A stretch of DNA of 44,952 nucleotides from Phytomonas francai (GCA_001766655.1 MJCC01000001.1:709709-754660), one strand, 5' to 3'; shown: positions 28,423-38,380, numbered from the stretch's first letter. Notes: a model not told the origin generated them from the letters alone. Translations and numbers: made by a program.

Positions 28423-29060
28423 TTTTACACTTATAAATTTCTTGTCAGGGTCCTTTAAAAGATAAGCTTTAAAAAATAAGCTATATAATTAAAATATTTT
28501 AACGTTCTTCTTTTTTTTTTAAAGTACGTCAAAGAATACGCTGAATACTTGGAGTGTTATCTTAAAGATAGGAATAGCTTTTCTACTTGTGGAGTGAAAG
28601 AAATAAATTGAAGCGAAAAAGGTCTAACATCATTTCAAGAGCCTCTCCATCAGTCTACATGAAATAAAATCATTGAAGAAACACATCAACTGCACTAAAT
28701 CTAAGACAATTAAGGAACAGCTAGCAAGAATTCAAACAAAAAATCCCGGATGCAGTTGTAAAAAATACGTAAGACATACGATTTTGGATCAGAACTTTCC
28801 GTTTTCCTCTATCATCCCCTCCGGATGAAAGGAAGAAAAATACATGTATCGTATGCCAAAGCCATTACTTTGCCTCCAAATGAAGGACCATGTTTGTTTG
28901 ACCTGCAAGCACGATCATCACGGAAGATTCATGGGAAGATGCAGCTCTCGATGATGCACTAACACTCAGGACCCGTAAAACTTGAATAGGATTGTAGAGA
29001 TATGAAGAGGGAAATTGGCTCCGAGGCGCTAGAATAAAAGAGGCCATTGATTATGCTGCA
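28423..29060. other. AT-rich region plus the tail of a decayed gene
   Basis: 28423-28800 is AT-rich; a purine-rich stretch at 28590-28621 is a possible pyrimidine tract for ASCT on the transcribed strand. 28865-29047 is a 60-codon minus-strand frame with ATG (contains SASSRAASSHESSVMIVL) and near-coding composition. It may be the continuation of the adjacent kinesin-like remnant in another frame, but I cannot support it as a functional gene. Confidence 0.45.
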
Positions 29061-29749
29061 TCATGTCTCCTCACTTTCTGAAGGCACAAATGGCTGCAAG
29101 GATGAAAGTTGATGCACAAATTTCCTCAACTGGATATAAATGGCACGATGGATGTATCCCTCTACCATCTCCTCTCTACTTTCACGCGACCGTACACACC
29201 AAGGACTCACCTTAGTGATGCTGCCACCGAGTAAAGATTTCATCAACCATGTATTAGTAGCATCTGAACATGCGATCATGCGCTCACCCAACGAAGGAAA
29301 GATTCTTCTCGGCGCTTCCATCTGTCTCTGCAGGGTTGACAACGGGTAAACTTGGAACCTTCGAGTGCCCGTGATGTCAAGATTCTGAAACTGTGTCCAC
29401 CGTGTTTCCTTGCTATACGACAATTCGTATCAGTTCATAGGTGTTTCATCCTGCACAGGGCTAGTTCTGTTTCCTCATCCTCTGATTCACACTCTCGGTT
29501 ACTTTGTTTTCAGCTCTTCCACAAGGTGTAGCGCCACTTGTAGAAGCAACGTCCGTGGATGAGAAAACCCGTTCAAGTCTAGCCGCCGAAGGATGACCCA
29601 TCAGTGAGGAGGTGCTACCTATATTGCCCAAATGTAGCACGCAGCAAGACTGTGGACTATGCCACTCTTCCTGGTAGCAGGAGCCCTGCCTGATCTTGGG
29701 GTGTCGTGTAGCCTCTGGGACGGAAATAAACAAGATTCTGTAGAAAGGA
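29061..29749 (-). pseudogene. Decayed kinesin motor domain
   Basis: Two minus-strand frames without ATG, shifted against each other, carry kinesin-like landmarks in the right order. 29596-29628 reads GNIGSTSSLMG, comparable with the P-loop GQTGSGKTxxMxG. 29358-29384 reads NLDITGTRR, comparable with LVDLAGSER (switch II). 29313-29342 reads LSTLQRQMEA, comparable with NKSLSTLxxVIxAL. 29220-29252 reads TWLMKSLLGGS, comparable with LTxLLxxSLGGNS, and then EEM and HRAIYI stand where ETLSTLRYAxRA is expected. Spacing from LSTL to LGGS (41 residues) is close to real kinesins (about 37). The SSRSH switch I region and all invariant ATP-binding residues are lost, so no function is possible. It starts directly after the stop of the upstream coiled-coil gene. 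The P-loop match is the weakest point. Confidence 0.45.
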
Positions 29750-29751
29750 TT

Positions 29752-32700
29752 TCAATCTGAAAGAGGCCCTTTATTATGGGCTGATGTCTGCTTGTCTGCC
29801 GCAGAAAGGTTCTGGCAATTACAACAAAATTCTTGCAACACCGGCTGCAATGAAGAAGAGGTATGAGGGAAGGGTGACAAAGATGTGCAAGGTAAAAGAG
29901 ACGAAGGCGCGCAGAAAGCCGTCGCGGCATCTGCACTTTTAGTTTTAGTGGCAGTACCTCTCTGTGGAAGCTCGGACATTGCGGTCACTGCTGTCTCTAT
30001 TGCGTTCTTAATGTTCTTCTCATATAACGCAATCCTGTCCTGAATACTTCTTGCATGATCCGCATTCTGTTCGAAGCTATTTTCAAGTATTTTACACACG
30101 TTAGTGAGTTGACGCGTAAGAGCTCTTGCCCCTTGCACCAGTTCCTCCCTCACCGGCAACGCCGCCACAGCAAGCCGTGTTGGGGTCGCATCACCACGAG
30201 AACCATTATCGTGAGAACGATGCGTCGCAGAAGCAGGGAACGGGGTTTCCGTGGACGGGCAAAATGAACGTTGAGCTACGGATGATGGTCCCGCGGCCGT
30301 AGAAAAAGGAGATGGCGAAGCATGGATGAGGCGCTTCATATGGTGGTAAATGTTCATTTGGCGCGGTGTCATCATGTGCATCGTCCGTGGCGAAATCGGG
30401 CTCACCGTTTCATGCAATATACCACTTTCCCCACTGGAGGGCATGATCGCAGGATCCCCCCTGCGCTTGAAGCTGCTCACTGTGTTATTTCCGCCTAAAC
30501 TTGTGGCATCGCCGATCTTCCCCATCCCTTCATACACACACGGCGAGTCGCTACCCGTGCACGATGTGGGGATGGGCGAGACAAGAGATACGCTCTGCTT
30601 TATTTTCAAAGCACAGGAAGACCGTGCGAAGTCGTCGTTGACACCTTCCTTGCGCAGAACACCATCAGATGAGGAATCGGAACGCTGGCAAGTCAGGAAG
30701 CGATCGATTAGCTCAAGGTGGGCCTCCGCACGGAGTGCCAACGCTTGTATCTGCGTTAGAAAAGACCCCTGTAAGCTATCTGCGTCTACCGCTACGACAT
30801 CTCGAAGATCCCTGACTGTTTGACGCAGAGCGCGACCTACATTTCGCTGCAGCTCTACCACAGAGGAGTCCAGCTCATTTAATTTATCAGCAAGAAGACA
30901 CTCACTCTGTACCTGAATCAGCTGTTTCTCCACACCCTCTTTTTCCACCTGCAAAAGTCGAAGATGGGAGCAAGTGTTGCTTAAGTTTTCCTGCATGTGT
31001 CTAAGTTCAGAACGAAGCTGTGTCTCTATGTCAGCATCTCGAACCCCTAGTTCCGAACAGCAAACAACTGCCTTCTGCAGTCGTTGCTGGGCAATAAAAA
31101 GCCTTGCGGAAAAGGCCTCCAGTGCACTAGAAAGCTCAAATTGTGTTTTCGCGACTAAACTCAAGCATGAGTCAAAAAAATCTTGAATGGCAATCCGGTT
31201 GGCAGATCGCCGGCGTCGTGCGCCCAAACGCGCAGCGGCCAGTGCACGATTCACCGACTCATGATATTGTGGCAGACTCAGTAGCGTGGCATTAGAAAGG
31301 GCGACTTCTTGACACTCTCTACGTTCAGGCAAAGCTTTCACATCTGCTGCTTCCTTGCTATTAATCTCCATGTGATGTAGCCCACCAAGCTTACTAGGAA
31401 GGTGAGCGCGAATGTTCGTAAGCACAGTGGGGCACTCTAAATTCGACAAAATGTCGCTTTTACTAATATTCAAGACTGCGTTCGTGTCATAGACTTGTGC
31501 AGGGATCCCTTCACCCGCATCAGCCAACTCGCCAGAACTCCCATAGGCGTCTGTCTGTTCAGCCTCCTCCTGACCCCATACCCCGTCCCACTGCGGCGAC
31601 GAATCGCGATTTAGCCACCCTAGGATAAAGCTTAAAGAAAGCTCCGATAACACACGGAGCTCCTCGGCAGTGCGCCGTGTCCTGAGCGCAACCTCCAACT
31701 GCTGCTCCATCTCCGCCACTTTTGCCGCCTTCTCTCCGAGCGCGCGGTCTGTCGAGTCAACTAGTCGCGCATTATCAGATATAGCTTGAGCTAACTGGCT
31801 TTTCAACTCCCCGATATGTTCTTGGGAGTGCCGCTGATCCAACTCAGCGGCCTCACGTGCGGAAAAAGCAGAACGTAGCCTCTTCAAAAGCGCCTCGCGG
31901 TCGTGTTTCAGATGGGCATTTTCTTTCTCAAGCTCAGTTATTCTTCCTTTCATTGCCTCTATTGCTTCCCGCCTTGGGTGGCCCATGGAGGCGGACGAAG
32001 GAAAGGTCAATGAAGTGTTTGGAACATCCTTTGTGAATTTCTTCCGCTGTCGCTTGTTTATCAAAATCTCAGGAAAATTCCCGAGCGAAGACGTTACATC
32101 GTGCGACGATGAGCAACAAACAAGCTCTCCTTCGGCACTGCCTAGCTGACCCTGAATGTCGCGATCACCGTCTTTCTGCAGCTTAAATTCCCGGACTATC
32201 CTTTCTGCGTCTTCTCGTTGACGTTTCTCTTTCTGTAGGGAGGCCTTTAGCTCCTCCATATAGATTGTACTCTTAACCAATAGAGCCGCCATCTCCTCCT
32301 GACGCTGCTTGCTTTCTACATGCTCGCACTCTAAAGTCAAGAACTGACTTTGCAGTCTACGGAGTTCATCGCTAAAGCCAAAAGCATGCTGCCACGATAA
32401 GGGGCCAACTATTCTCGAAGCGGCGCAGTCGACATTTGCCTTTCCCGAAGGGGGAGCTTCCGGTGAAGCTAACGGGGGGTCCCACCCATCGCAAGGACAC
32501 GATGGAAGGTTGTTCTCACTAGGTTGACTGCACCTGTCCGGCAACGCTCGACCCTCAGGACTCGAGATACAAGGCCCTCCTTCCTTTGATTCCGGTTCAG
32601 CATAGACAGTGTCTACGACGGGGCCTGCGGAAGCGGGAGTACCCTCCGTCAGCTGCGGAATAGCGCAATGAAGTAGAGAGGGGTTCCTAACGTCTGCCAG

Positions 32701-32934
32701 GAAGATAGATCCCTCACCTACATTGTCTTCAGATTTACAAAAATGAGAGTAACTACTATGCTGATCGCAGGCGTCATGATCATCATCGTTAGATAATTGC
32801 GGAAACGGGGGAGAAGGTAAGGTAGTGGAAAAGGCCTCCATAGGGGTGGTTGGAGCAGAACAGGTAGAATCTCGATCCATCATTTTTGCTAGTATGACCC
32901 TACTAGAAGGATCGCTTAACTTCCACGTGGCCAT
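29752..32934 (-). CDS. Coiled-coil protein of unknown function
   Basis: 1060 residues from ATG 32934 to TGA. The N-terminal 180 residues are Ser/Pro/Asp-rich and disordered. Strong coiled coils are visible at about 190-270 (LRRLQSQFLTLECEHVES and following), 325-430 and 610-740, all rich in Leu, Glu, Lys and Arg with heptad spacing. Between and after them are Ser/Thr/Pro-rich linkers. The C-terminal helix near 950-1000 (REELVQGARALTRQLTNV) is also helical, and the tail contains paired cysteines (FCCNC). No motor, kinase or targeting motif is seen. The architecture suggests a cytoskeletal or basal-body scaffold, but that is inference. Its stop codon is followed at once, in the same frame, by the kinesin-like remnant. 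Confidence 0.85.
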   Translation of the reverse strand: MATWKLSDPSSRVILAKMMDRDSTCSAPTTPMEAFSTTLPSPPFPQLSNDDDHDACDQHSSYSHFCKSEDNVGEGSIFLADVRNPSLLHCAIPQLTEGTPASAGPVVDTVYAEPESKEGGPCISSPEGRALPDRCSQPSENNLPSCPCDGWDPPLASPEAPPSGKANVDCAASRIVGPLSWQHAFGFSDELRRLQSQFLTLECEHVESKQRQEEMAALLVKSTIYMEELKASLQKEKRQREDAERIVREFKLQKDGDRDIQGQLGSAEGELVCCSSSHDVTSSLGNFPEILINKRQRKKFTKDVPNTSLTFPSSASMGHPRREAIEAMKGRITELEKENAHLKHDREALLKRLRSAFSAREAAELDQRHSQEHIGELKSQLAQAISDNARLVDSTDRALGEKAAKVAEMEQQLEVALRTRRTAEELRVLSELSLSFILGWLNRDSSPQWDGVWGQEEAEQTDAYGSSGELADAGEGIPAQVYDTNAVLNISKSDILSNLECPTVLTNIRAHLPSKLGGLHHMEINSKEAADVKALPERRECQEVALSNATLLSLPQYHESVNRALAAARLGARRRRSANRIAIQDFFDSCLSLVAKTQFELSSALEAFSARLFIAQQRLQKAVVCCSELGVRDADIETQLRSELRHMQENLSNTCSHLRLLQVEKEGVEKQLIQVQSECLLADKLNELDSSVVELQRNVGRALRQTVRDLRDVVAVDADSLQGSFLTQIQALALRAEAHLELIDRFLTCQRSDSSSDGVLRKEGVNDDFARSSCALKIKQSVSLVSPIPTSCTGSDSPCVYEGMGKIGDATSLGGNNTVSSFKRRGDPAIMPSSGESGILHETVSPISPRTMHMMTPRQMNIYHHMKRLIHASPSPFSTAAGPSSVAQRSFCPSTETPFPASATHRSHDNGSRGDATPTRLAVAALPVREELVQGARALTRQLTNVCKILENSFEQNADHARSIQDRIALYEKNIKNAIETAVTAMSELPQRGTATKTKSADAATAFCAPSSLLPCTSLSPFPHTSSSLQPVLQEFCCNCQNLSAADKQTSAHNKGPLSD

Positions 32935-33771
32935 ATCTCCTCTATATTTTTAAGTAGCCAACACTGGGAAGTGGAAGTAAAAATCACAAAGTCGACGCCT
33001 CAGGTTTGAAAGGGATGTAATCTATGAGTGGAGAGTAAATCTCAAATGTCTATAGAAAAAAATAGGGGCGGTAAAAACTATTGTTGCTTCTCCTTCAATA
33101 TTTTTTATCTATAAAACTAAATATAGAAAGGAAATTTACATAAATAAGGAAAAGGAATTTCCCCTGGTTTTATAAGACAAACTATTCTCTATAATCCATA
33201 AAATAGAAAAATGAGATTAAAGGGAAAAGCCAAACTCTTGAATTACTCAGAATAGCCGAAAGATTACCTTGGGCAGGAAAAAGTCTGTTAACATACAATA
33301 CGTCATTCAATTTGAACAGAGAAATCTTCCACTTTTACTCATCTCTTCATGGACTAAATGCCTAATGAAGGGGAGAATATAAAAATAAACCTGAAAGGGA
33401 TGACAAAAATTCCGTTCAAACTTACCATGCGCAAATAGGATCTAAATTGTATGAATGTATATGCGCATACAAAATGAAAGGGGAAGGGAAGGGGGGATTA
33501 TGGCTATGAATTCATTCGAACATTAAAAGGTTGGGCTCAAAAATTGCAAAGGGGAAAAAAAATTACATTGTTTTTCTATGGGTATTATTATATTATAACA
33601 AGTGCACATGAAGGTAGAAACTATGGGATTGCTCCTCAACATATACACCCCTCCCCTTTTTTCCTACAATCCGTAATGCATCTTCGGCACCCCGAGAAAC
33701 AGGGTTCGGTTGTGGGGGTGGCCGCTGTTGTGGTAGCTAACAAAGGGTGATTTTGTCTAAGTAGATGTTCC
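32935..33771. other. Intergenic region, no gene seen
   Basis: AT-rich, with a GGGGAAGGGAAGGGGGG stretch at about 33480-33496 that reads as a C/T tract on the transcribed strand. Short plus-strand frames near 33544-33750 overlap the likely CDC45 3' UTR and are not supported. Confidence 0.6.
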
Positions 33772-35994
33772 TCACGGATTCCACCGAACCCGCAGACTCC
33801 GCAGGTACATCCATTCCGCAATATGAGCCGCCGTGGCTCTGCCGTCGACGACAACGCATGAGAGCAAGGTGTGGTACTGCTGTGGAAGCTCGACGAACTC
33901 GTCCTCGTCGTGAATGCACGCGTTGAAGCGTCCCAGCGCGGCCACAGGGGTCATTGCCGCCCCCTGCGCCCCTTCATGCGCGAGGAAGACGAGGTATTGC
34001 GTATCGGCCGCCGCCGCGGGGCCGCCGCCGTCGTCGCCCGCGAGCGCGCCCACCTCGGCGCCGTCCGCGGCTGCCGAGCCCGTCCGGGGCGCGCCCCCCC
34101 ACCCCCCGCCCACCCGCGGCAGGGCGCAGGACAGCAGCAGCGGACGCACCGCCCGCGTGTACTTCCCCAGGCCCCTCTCCGACGTGAGGGTCCAGAGAAG
34201 GCGATTGGCCAACGCCGCCAGACGATGCACCGTGCTGAACGACTCCAGCGCGGATGTCGTCTTGGTAGGGTCGCTTGGCAGCATGCAGTGAATGCCCGCC
34301 GTGCTCTGAAGCATGCCGGGCTGCATGAGGGCGCTGGTCGCGTTCGCAACCGTTTGCTGCAGTCTCAAAGCCTCCATCAGCGCGGCTTGAAAGCCCTTCT
34401 CGGCGGGGTCGATGTCCAAAATTTCGTACGCACGCCAAAATTGAGCTCGGTGAAAGCATTGGAGCCCCTCCTGCACGGCTGTACGGGACTCGGATGCGGT
34501 CAAAGTCGCGTCAACCTCGTAAAGCGAGGGCGGCAGAGGTGCGGCGATGATGCCATCAAACAGCCAACACGCGTCAAAGGTGCTCACCTCAGTGCTGTAG
34601 CCGACACTCCGGCTAACACACCGGATCTGATTCGGAAACGGAATGAAACTCGCCTTGCGTTCAAGAACGTGCCGTATTTCCTCCTGAACAAGCCGCAACG
34701 CCGCCTGCTTTTCCTCGGTGGGCAGCTCTCGCCAGGGCTGCTGCGCCCTCTGCATGGATACCCCGCAGCGCGCGAGCAGATGCCGCACAAAACTATCGCC
34801 GTCCTCGACGTGGTGGAGTCCGAGGACGCTGGCAATGACAGGGTGGTACCAAATCGCGTTCCATAGCGTGGTGTGGGCCAGCAAGAACAGCTGGGCCTGC
34901 TCGCGATTCCAGAGCTGTATGGTGTTTGACGAGATATGGCGGCCGCGGTGCGGCCGTTGCTGGGCGCCCTCATTCGTGACGTCCGCGAGTTCGTCGCTTC
35001 GGACGCTTTTTTGCAAGGTCACCGCGTCGTGCAGGGGGCGCATTTCGATCAGGTACTTTCCGTAGTCAATCAGGCGGCGATTAAAGAGATCGCACACACC
35101 GAGAGCCGCGTGCCAAAGCATCGTATCCTTCAGCCTATTCAGCATCACCGCGAGCTCGTGAACCTCAACGGCGCAGCTGCGGCCTGCACACTCCGCCGCG
35201 TTGTACGCGGCTTCCAGCGACGGCGGCACCTTTTCTTTGTCCATCCAGTCAATATGAATTTGGCTGTCTGGTAGATCCTCCTCGACCTCGTCGTCAAAGG
35301 AGTTTCTGTGTACTTCGCTGTTCTCGTCATCGCTGCTTTCGGTGTCGTCTTCATCGCTTGTACTTGAAGTGCTGCTTCGGCTACCGTTGTATGGGCGGTG
35401 TCCTGGTTCCCCGGAAACCTCGCCGAGAATCTCATCCCCCATCTCACTCCTCGCAAGTCCCTTTCGAAGACGTCTCCGCTGGTTGGCAGTGCGCCTCCGT
35501 TGCCGGCGACGGCCTAACGCTACAGAGGCGGCTTGTTGCTCCTGGAAAAATTGATCGATCTCGGCGTGAATTTGATTGCTGCCCCATACTATGAGCCGCA
35601 TTTCGTCCTCCCGGCGAAGATTTTTAAGATTAAAGGGGCGGTAGGAATCTAAAACCACTACGACGTGGCGTCTAAAGTCAAAATATTTGTCTAATTCCAC
35701 AGGAGCTCCTAAACCAATTAAAATGAAAAATTCGTCGACGTAGGGATCATCAGGATCTCCGCGCTCAAAATCTTGGGCAAGATTGGTGCGCTCGACAATA
35801 GTAGCAAGCTCCTGGTAAGTGGCGATTGGGTGAATGCTGTAGGGTATCAACGAGGCTTTGAGAAGCGATGTAAAGGTAATGGAGGCAGCCGCAGCATCAA
35901 CGGTATAGCTAACAAGAATCTGTACGGATTTTCGGGTAGATTGATAAAATTGATTGATACGTTGCCATATCTGTGTAGACCCCACGTCTGACAT
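33772..35994 (-). CDS. CDC45: Cell division cycle protein 45 (Cdc45), CMG helicase subunit
   Basis: 740 residues from ATG 35994. Cdc45 joins Mcm2-7 and GINS to form the replicative CMG helicase in the nucleus. The N-terminus has the RecJ/DHH-like core typical of Cdc45: VQILVSYTVDAAAASITFTS (about 24-43), then IPYSIHPIATYQEL and FFILIGLGAPVELDKYF. A long acidic Ser-rich insert (about 205-260, SSTSDEDDTESSDDENSE) is the family's acidic loop. The C-terminal half keeps helical blocks such as FLLAHTTLWNAIWYHPVIAS and SVGYSTEVSTFDACWLFDG. Near residue 640 an Ala/Gly-rich insert coded by very GC-rich DNA interrupts the C-terminal domain. The ending AAHIAEWMYLR is conserved-looking and the gene is complete. 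Confidence 0.92.
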   Translation of the reverse strand: MSDVGSTQIWQRINQFYQSTRKSVQILVSYTVDAAAASITFTSLLKASLIPYSIHPIATYQELATIVERTNLAQDFERGDPDDPYVDEFFILIGLGAPVELDKYFDFRRHVVVVLDSYRPFNLKNLRREDEMRLIVWGSNQIHAEIDQFFQEQQAASVALGRRRQRRRTANQRRRLRKGLARSEMGDEILGEVSGEPGHRPYNGSRSSTSSTSDEDDTESSDDENSEVHRNSFDDEVEEDLPDSQIHIDWMDKEKVPPSLEAAYNAAECAGRSCAVEVHELAVMLNRLKDTMLWHAALGVCDLFNRRLIDYGKYLIEMRPLHDAVTLQKSVRSDELADVTNEGAQQRPHRGRHISSNTIQLWNREQAQLFLLAHTTLWNAIWYHPVIASVLGLHHVEDGDSFVRHLLARCGVSMQRAQQPWRELPTEEKQAALRLVQEEIRHVLERKASFIPFPNQIRCVSRSVGYSTEVSTFDACWLFDGIIAAPLPPSLYEVDATLTASESRTAVQEGLQCFHRAQFWRAYEILDIDPAEKGFQAALMEALRLQQTVANATSALMQPGMLQSTAGIHCMLPSDPTKTTSALESFSTVHRLAALANRLLWTLTSERGLGKYTRAVRPLLLSCALPRVGGGWGGAPRTGSAAADGAEVGALAGDDGGGPAAAADTQYLVFLAHEGAQGAAMTPVAALGRFNACIHDEDEFVELPQQYHTLLSCVVVDGRATAAHIAEWMYLRSLRVRWNP
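33985..34170. other. GC island inside CDC45
   Basis: About 75-80% GC over roughly 180 bp, coding for an Ala/Gly/Asp-rich low-complexity insert (GGGWGGAPRTG through DGGGPAAAAD). The rest of the gene is near 50-55% GC. The reading frame is maintained. Confidence 0.75.
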
Positions 35995-36048
35995 TATTAA
36001 TCTATGATTTATCTATTTATGATTCAAAAAATGAACTCAAATTAGGAG

Positions 36049-36098
<50 letters not shown>
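36049..36098. repeat. (AT)11(GT)14 compound microsatellite in the CDC45 leader
   Basis: About 22 bases of AT repeats at 36049-36070 followed by 28 bases of GT repeats, then degenerate GTGTAT units to about 36130. On the transcript it reads (CA)n(UA)n starting about 105 bases before the CDC45 ATG, inside the predicted 5' UTR. Confidence 0.92.
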
Positions 36099-36100
<2 letters not shown>

Positions 36101-36211
36101 ATGTGTATGTGTAAGTGTATGCGTGTGTTTAAAATGAATCTATGGGGATAAAAAGGATGCCACTTTGTGAAATCTAAGATTGAAAATAAAGGGAAACTTA
36201 CCCTTTGATAA

Positions 36212-36279
36212 CTGAATTTATTGAAAAGGTGATGCGTCCAAAGGATTGAGAAAAAGAAGAAGAAAATGGAAAATAAAGG
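36212..36279 (-). promoter_or_regulatory. Putative trans-splice acceptor for CDC45
   Basis: The complement of 36243-36279 is a strong pyrimidine tract (TTTTCTTCTTCTTTTTCTC). The next AG on the transcribed strand is at 36213-36212, 218 bases before the ATG. No ATG occurs in that leader, which would include the CA/UA repeat. Confidence 0.45.
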
Positions 36280-36393
36280 TACTCATTCGAGATTCAAATA
36301 ACAGAACTAAGTCTAGGATATGTGTACCCCATATAATTGTTTACTTCTTTTTCCCATGCAGATTCGTTCTTTTCTTGTATAAGGGGTCGACTA

Positions 36394-37794
36394 CTACCTG
36401 GCGTAGGGAAAGCACAGCAATATGGTCTCCTGAATCATCTCAGAATCCAGAGGCTGCACTGCCTCCTCCAGCTTGTGAGAAAGACGTGCGATAACCCCTT
36501 TCGCTCGGTCACTCAATTCAACGCCGTTGATGCGGTTGTGATGCCCTGTGTGGTCCGATTGATACGAGTCCCCATCGGCGTGAGTTTCTTCAGGTGTGGC
36601 AGTGTTATCGCTTCGGAAGGCTTCGCTAATGATATTCCTCCGCTGCACATGCCAACGACGCATAACGCGAAACAACCGAGGCGGTGTTACGTCATTCAAG
36701 AGCATCTTGCCGTCCACCTTAGCCATCCGAAAGGTGTTAACCATGTCTCTGTCGATCGAAACGCGTGTTGCCGTAGCGTCCCCGTCCGGCAGATGCTCAA
36801 ACCGTTCCAAGAAGAGGAGGACCGCGTCGGTGCCCCAATCGATGGGGTCTTCAGCCGGAATACGAGGATCGGAGTGGGCACCAGGCAGAGCCGCGATGAC
36901 AGCTGCTCGAAACGAATGAGGAATATCATGCGACCTATCCCCTACACAAACGCCTCGCCTGCTAGAGGATGCTTTGTTAACGGCAGGGCTAAAGGATTCC
37001 TCTTCAGCCGCCGCCAGAGCTTTCGGGTCGTCGGTGTCGATCAACATAAACTTAGGCAGTGGTACCACCTCCGCGTCCTCGGTCGCCTCGATGCTCGCCA
37101 ACTCCTCGCGTGCGAGGTTCCGCTGCGCCATACGATCAAGACCATCCGCGCCATCTACTGCCGAAAAGGCTCGCTCCATTGCGGCTGCGGTATACAGTCC
37201 ATTAGTATCATTGCTTTCCGTTGGGGATGCCTTCTCCACGCGCAAGGGCACTTCTCCAGAACCGACCCCCTTGTTGTGATCTTCACCCAGTGTAGCCGCT
37301 AGATACTCCTCGTAACTTTGAAAATTGTTTTCCATTATTTTGCGCTTTTTGCTCAGCTCCCGCGCATGTATTTCTTCAACAGCGGGGTAATGTACCTTAC
37401 CCGGAATGTTTGGATTCCCCTCAGAGATAGTATTTTCCTTCATCTTCTTTAAGGAGATTCGTCCAACGGTGGTGAAACGAGACCATGTCGGACCGAAATG
37501 CGCCTGTTGAACCTCCTCACTGTTGGCAGCAACGGCGAATCCATGCTGATCATCCTCCTTCCACGCTCCACAGATCCCATCAGTGGGTTCCTCCCAGTCT
37601 GCGTGCCCCGTCAAAGGATCATCGGGAGGTGGAGAGGGAAATCTCACTGAAGCGCTGCTGACTCGTAGGACGTAAGGAATTCCAAAGTCTACTCGAGTAT
37701 TTTGAAATAAAGTATAGAATTGAGAAATTAGAGAAGCCTCAGGGGTCCGACGAGCACGCAACGCGGATAAAAGTAGAGGTGCTCGGCGCACCAT
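36394..37794 (-). CDS. Probable mitochondrial protein with C-terminal SAM-like domain
   Basis: I start it at ATG 37794-37792 (466 residues). The open frame's earlier codon is GTG. The first 20 residues (MVRRAPLLLSALRARRTPEA) have Arg and hydrophobic residues without acids, a good mitochondrial presequence. The middle is charged and mostly without features. At about 316-392 there is a pattern resembling a sterile-alpha-motif domain: DWGTDAVLLFLERF, then FRMAKVDGKMLLNDVTP, then MRRWHVQRRNII. The W, the FL, the DG..LL and the final R..I positions fit the SAM consensus. Function unknown. A mitochondrial RNA-processing or ribosome-associated role would be usual for such trypanosomatid proteins, but that is a guess. 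Confidence 0.75.
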   Translation of the reverse strand: MVRRAPLLLSALRARRTPEASLISQFYTLFQNTRVDFGIPYVLRVSSASVRFPSPPPDDPLTGHADWEEPTDGICGAWKEDDQHGFAVAANSEEVQQAHFGPTWSRFTTVGRISLKKMKENTISEGNPNIPGKVHYPAVEEIHARELSKKRKIMENNFQSYEEYLAATLGEDHNKGVGSGEVPLRVEKASPTESNDTNGLYTAAAMERAFSAVDGADGLDRMAQRNLAREELASIEATEDAEVVPLPKFMLIDTDDPKALAAAEEESFSPAVNKASSSRRGVCVGDRSHDIPHSFRAAVIAALPGAHSDPRIPAEDPIDWGTDAVLLFLERFEHLPDGDATATRVSIDRDMVNTFRMAKVDGKMLLNDVTPPRLFRVMRRWHVQRRNIISEAFRSDNTATPEETHADGDSYQSDHTGHHNRINGVELSDRAKGVIARLSHKLEEAVQPLDSEMIQETILLCFPYAR

Positions 37795-38380
37795 CACCTT
37801 TTACTTGTCGATATTTTGTATCTTCAGCAAGTTCTTTTGATTTTAGTCTCTCTGCAAAAACTAAAACTTGGATCTCACTAATGTAAATATAGCGAGTAAA
37901 AAGAAAATAGCGTTTTGACTGCACTTTCTTCGTATGCATAAAAGATATTAGTCGAAGGTTAACCTTTCAGCCCAGCCTAAAGAACCATCCTCTGTATACC
38001 CTTTTGCAGAATGAATCGAAAGAAAAAGGGAAAATGACGGTTGAAGAGGGAAATAAAGGTAGATAAGTCAAAACTCGTTTATTTACGCATCTAGTTTCTT
38101 TAAAACATAATATGGAAGTGCGAAAATGAGAGGAGTGTGTATAAAATAAAAAGTTTAAATAAGGTAAACATTGACGTTAAGCCCATCGCTTTTGAACCAC
38201 TTTTTCCGTTTATTTCATAAAAATTATAGAAATCCAGTAGCTAATTTCATTCGATATTTATTTTTGCCCTTTCATATATATGTATATGTAATATTGTAGT
38301 ATTCTATATAATCTAGATTAGTTAAGGAAAGCGCTATGCTAATATTGTTTACCATTTAATAGTTCAATGAAACTATATAC
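37795..38380. other. AT-rich intergenic region
   Basis: Leader of the SAM-like gene and 3' UTR of GALE. Very AT-rich, with no open frame or RNA gene that I support. Confidence 0.6.

Larger units (their letters stand above)
35995..36393. other. CDC45 leader with microsatellite and splice signal
   Basis: It contains the (AT)n(GT)n repeat and the splice signal described separately, and the 3' UTR of the neighbouring mitochondrial gene. No gene is seen. Confidence 0.7.

Noticed and set aside
33871..34866. 331-codon plus-strand frame opposite CDC45
   Set aside because: Antisense shadow of the GC-rich part of CDC45. The minus-strand protein is a recognised Cdc45.
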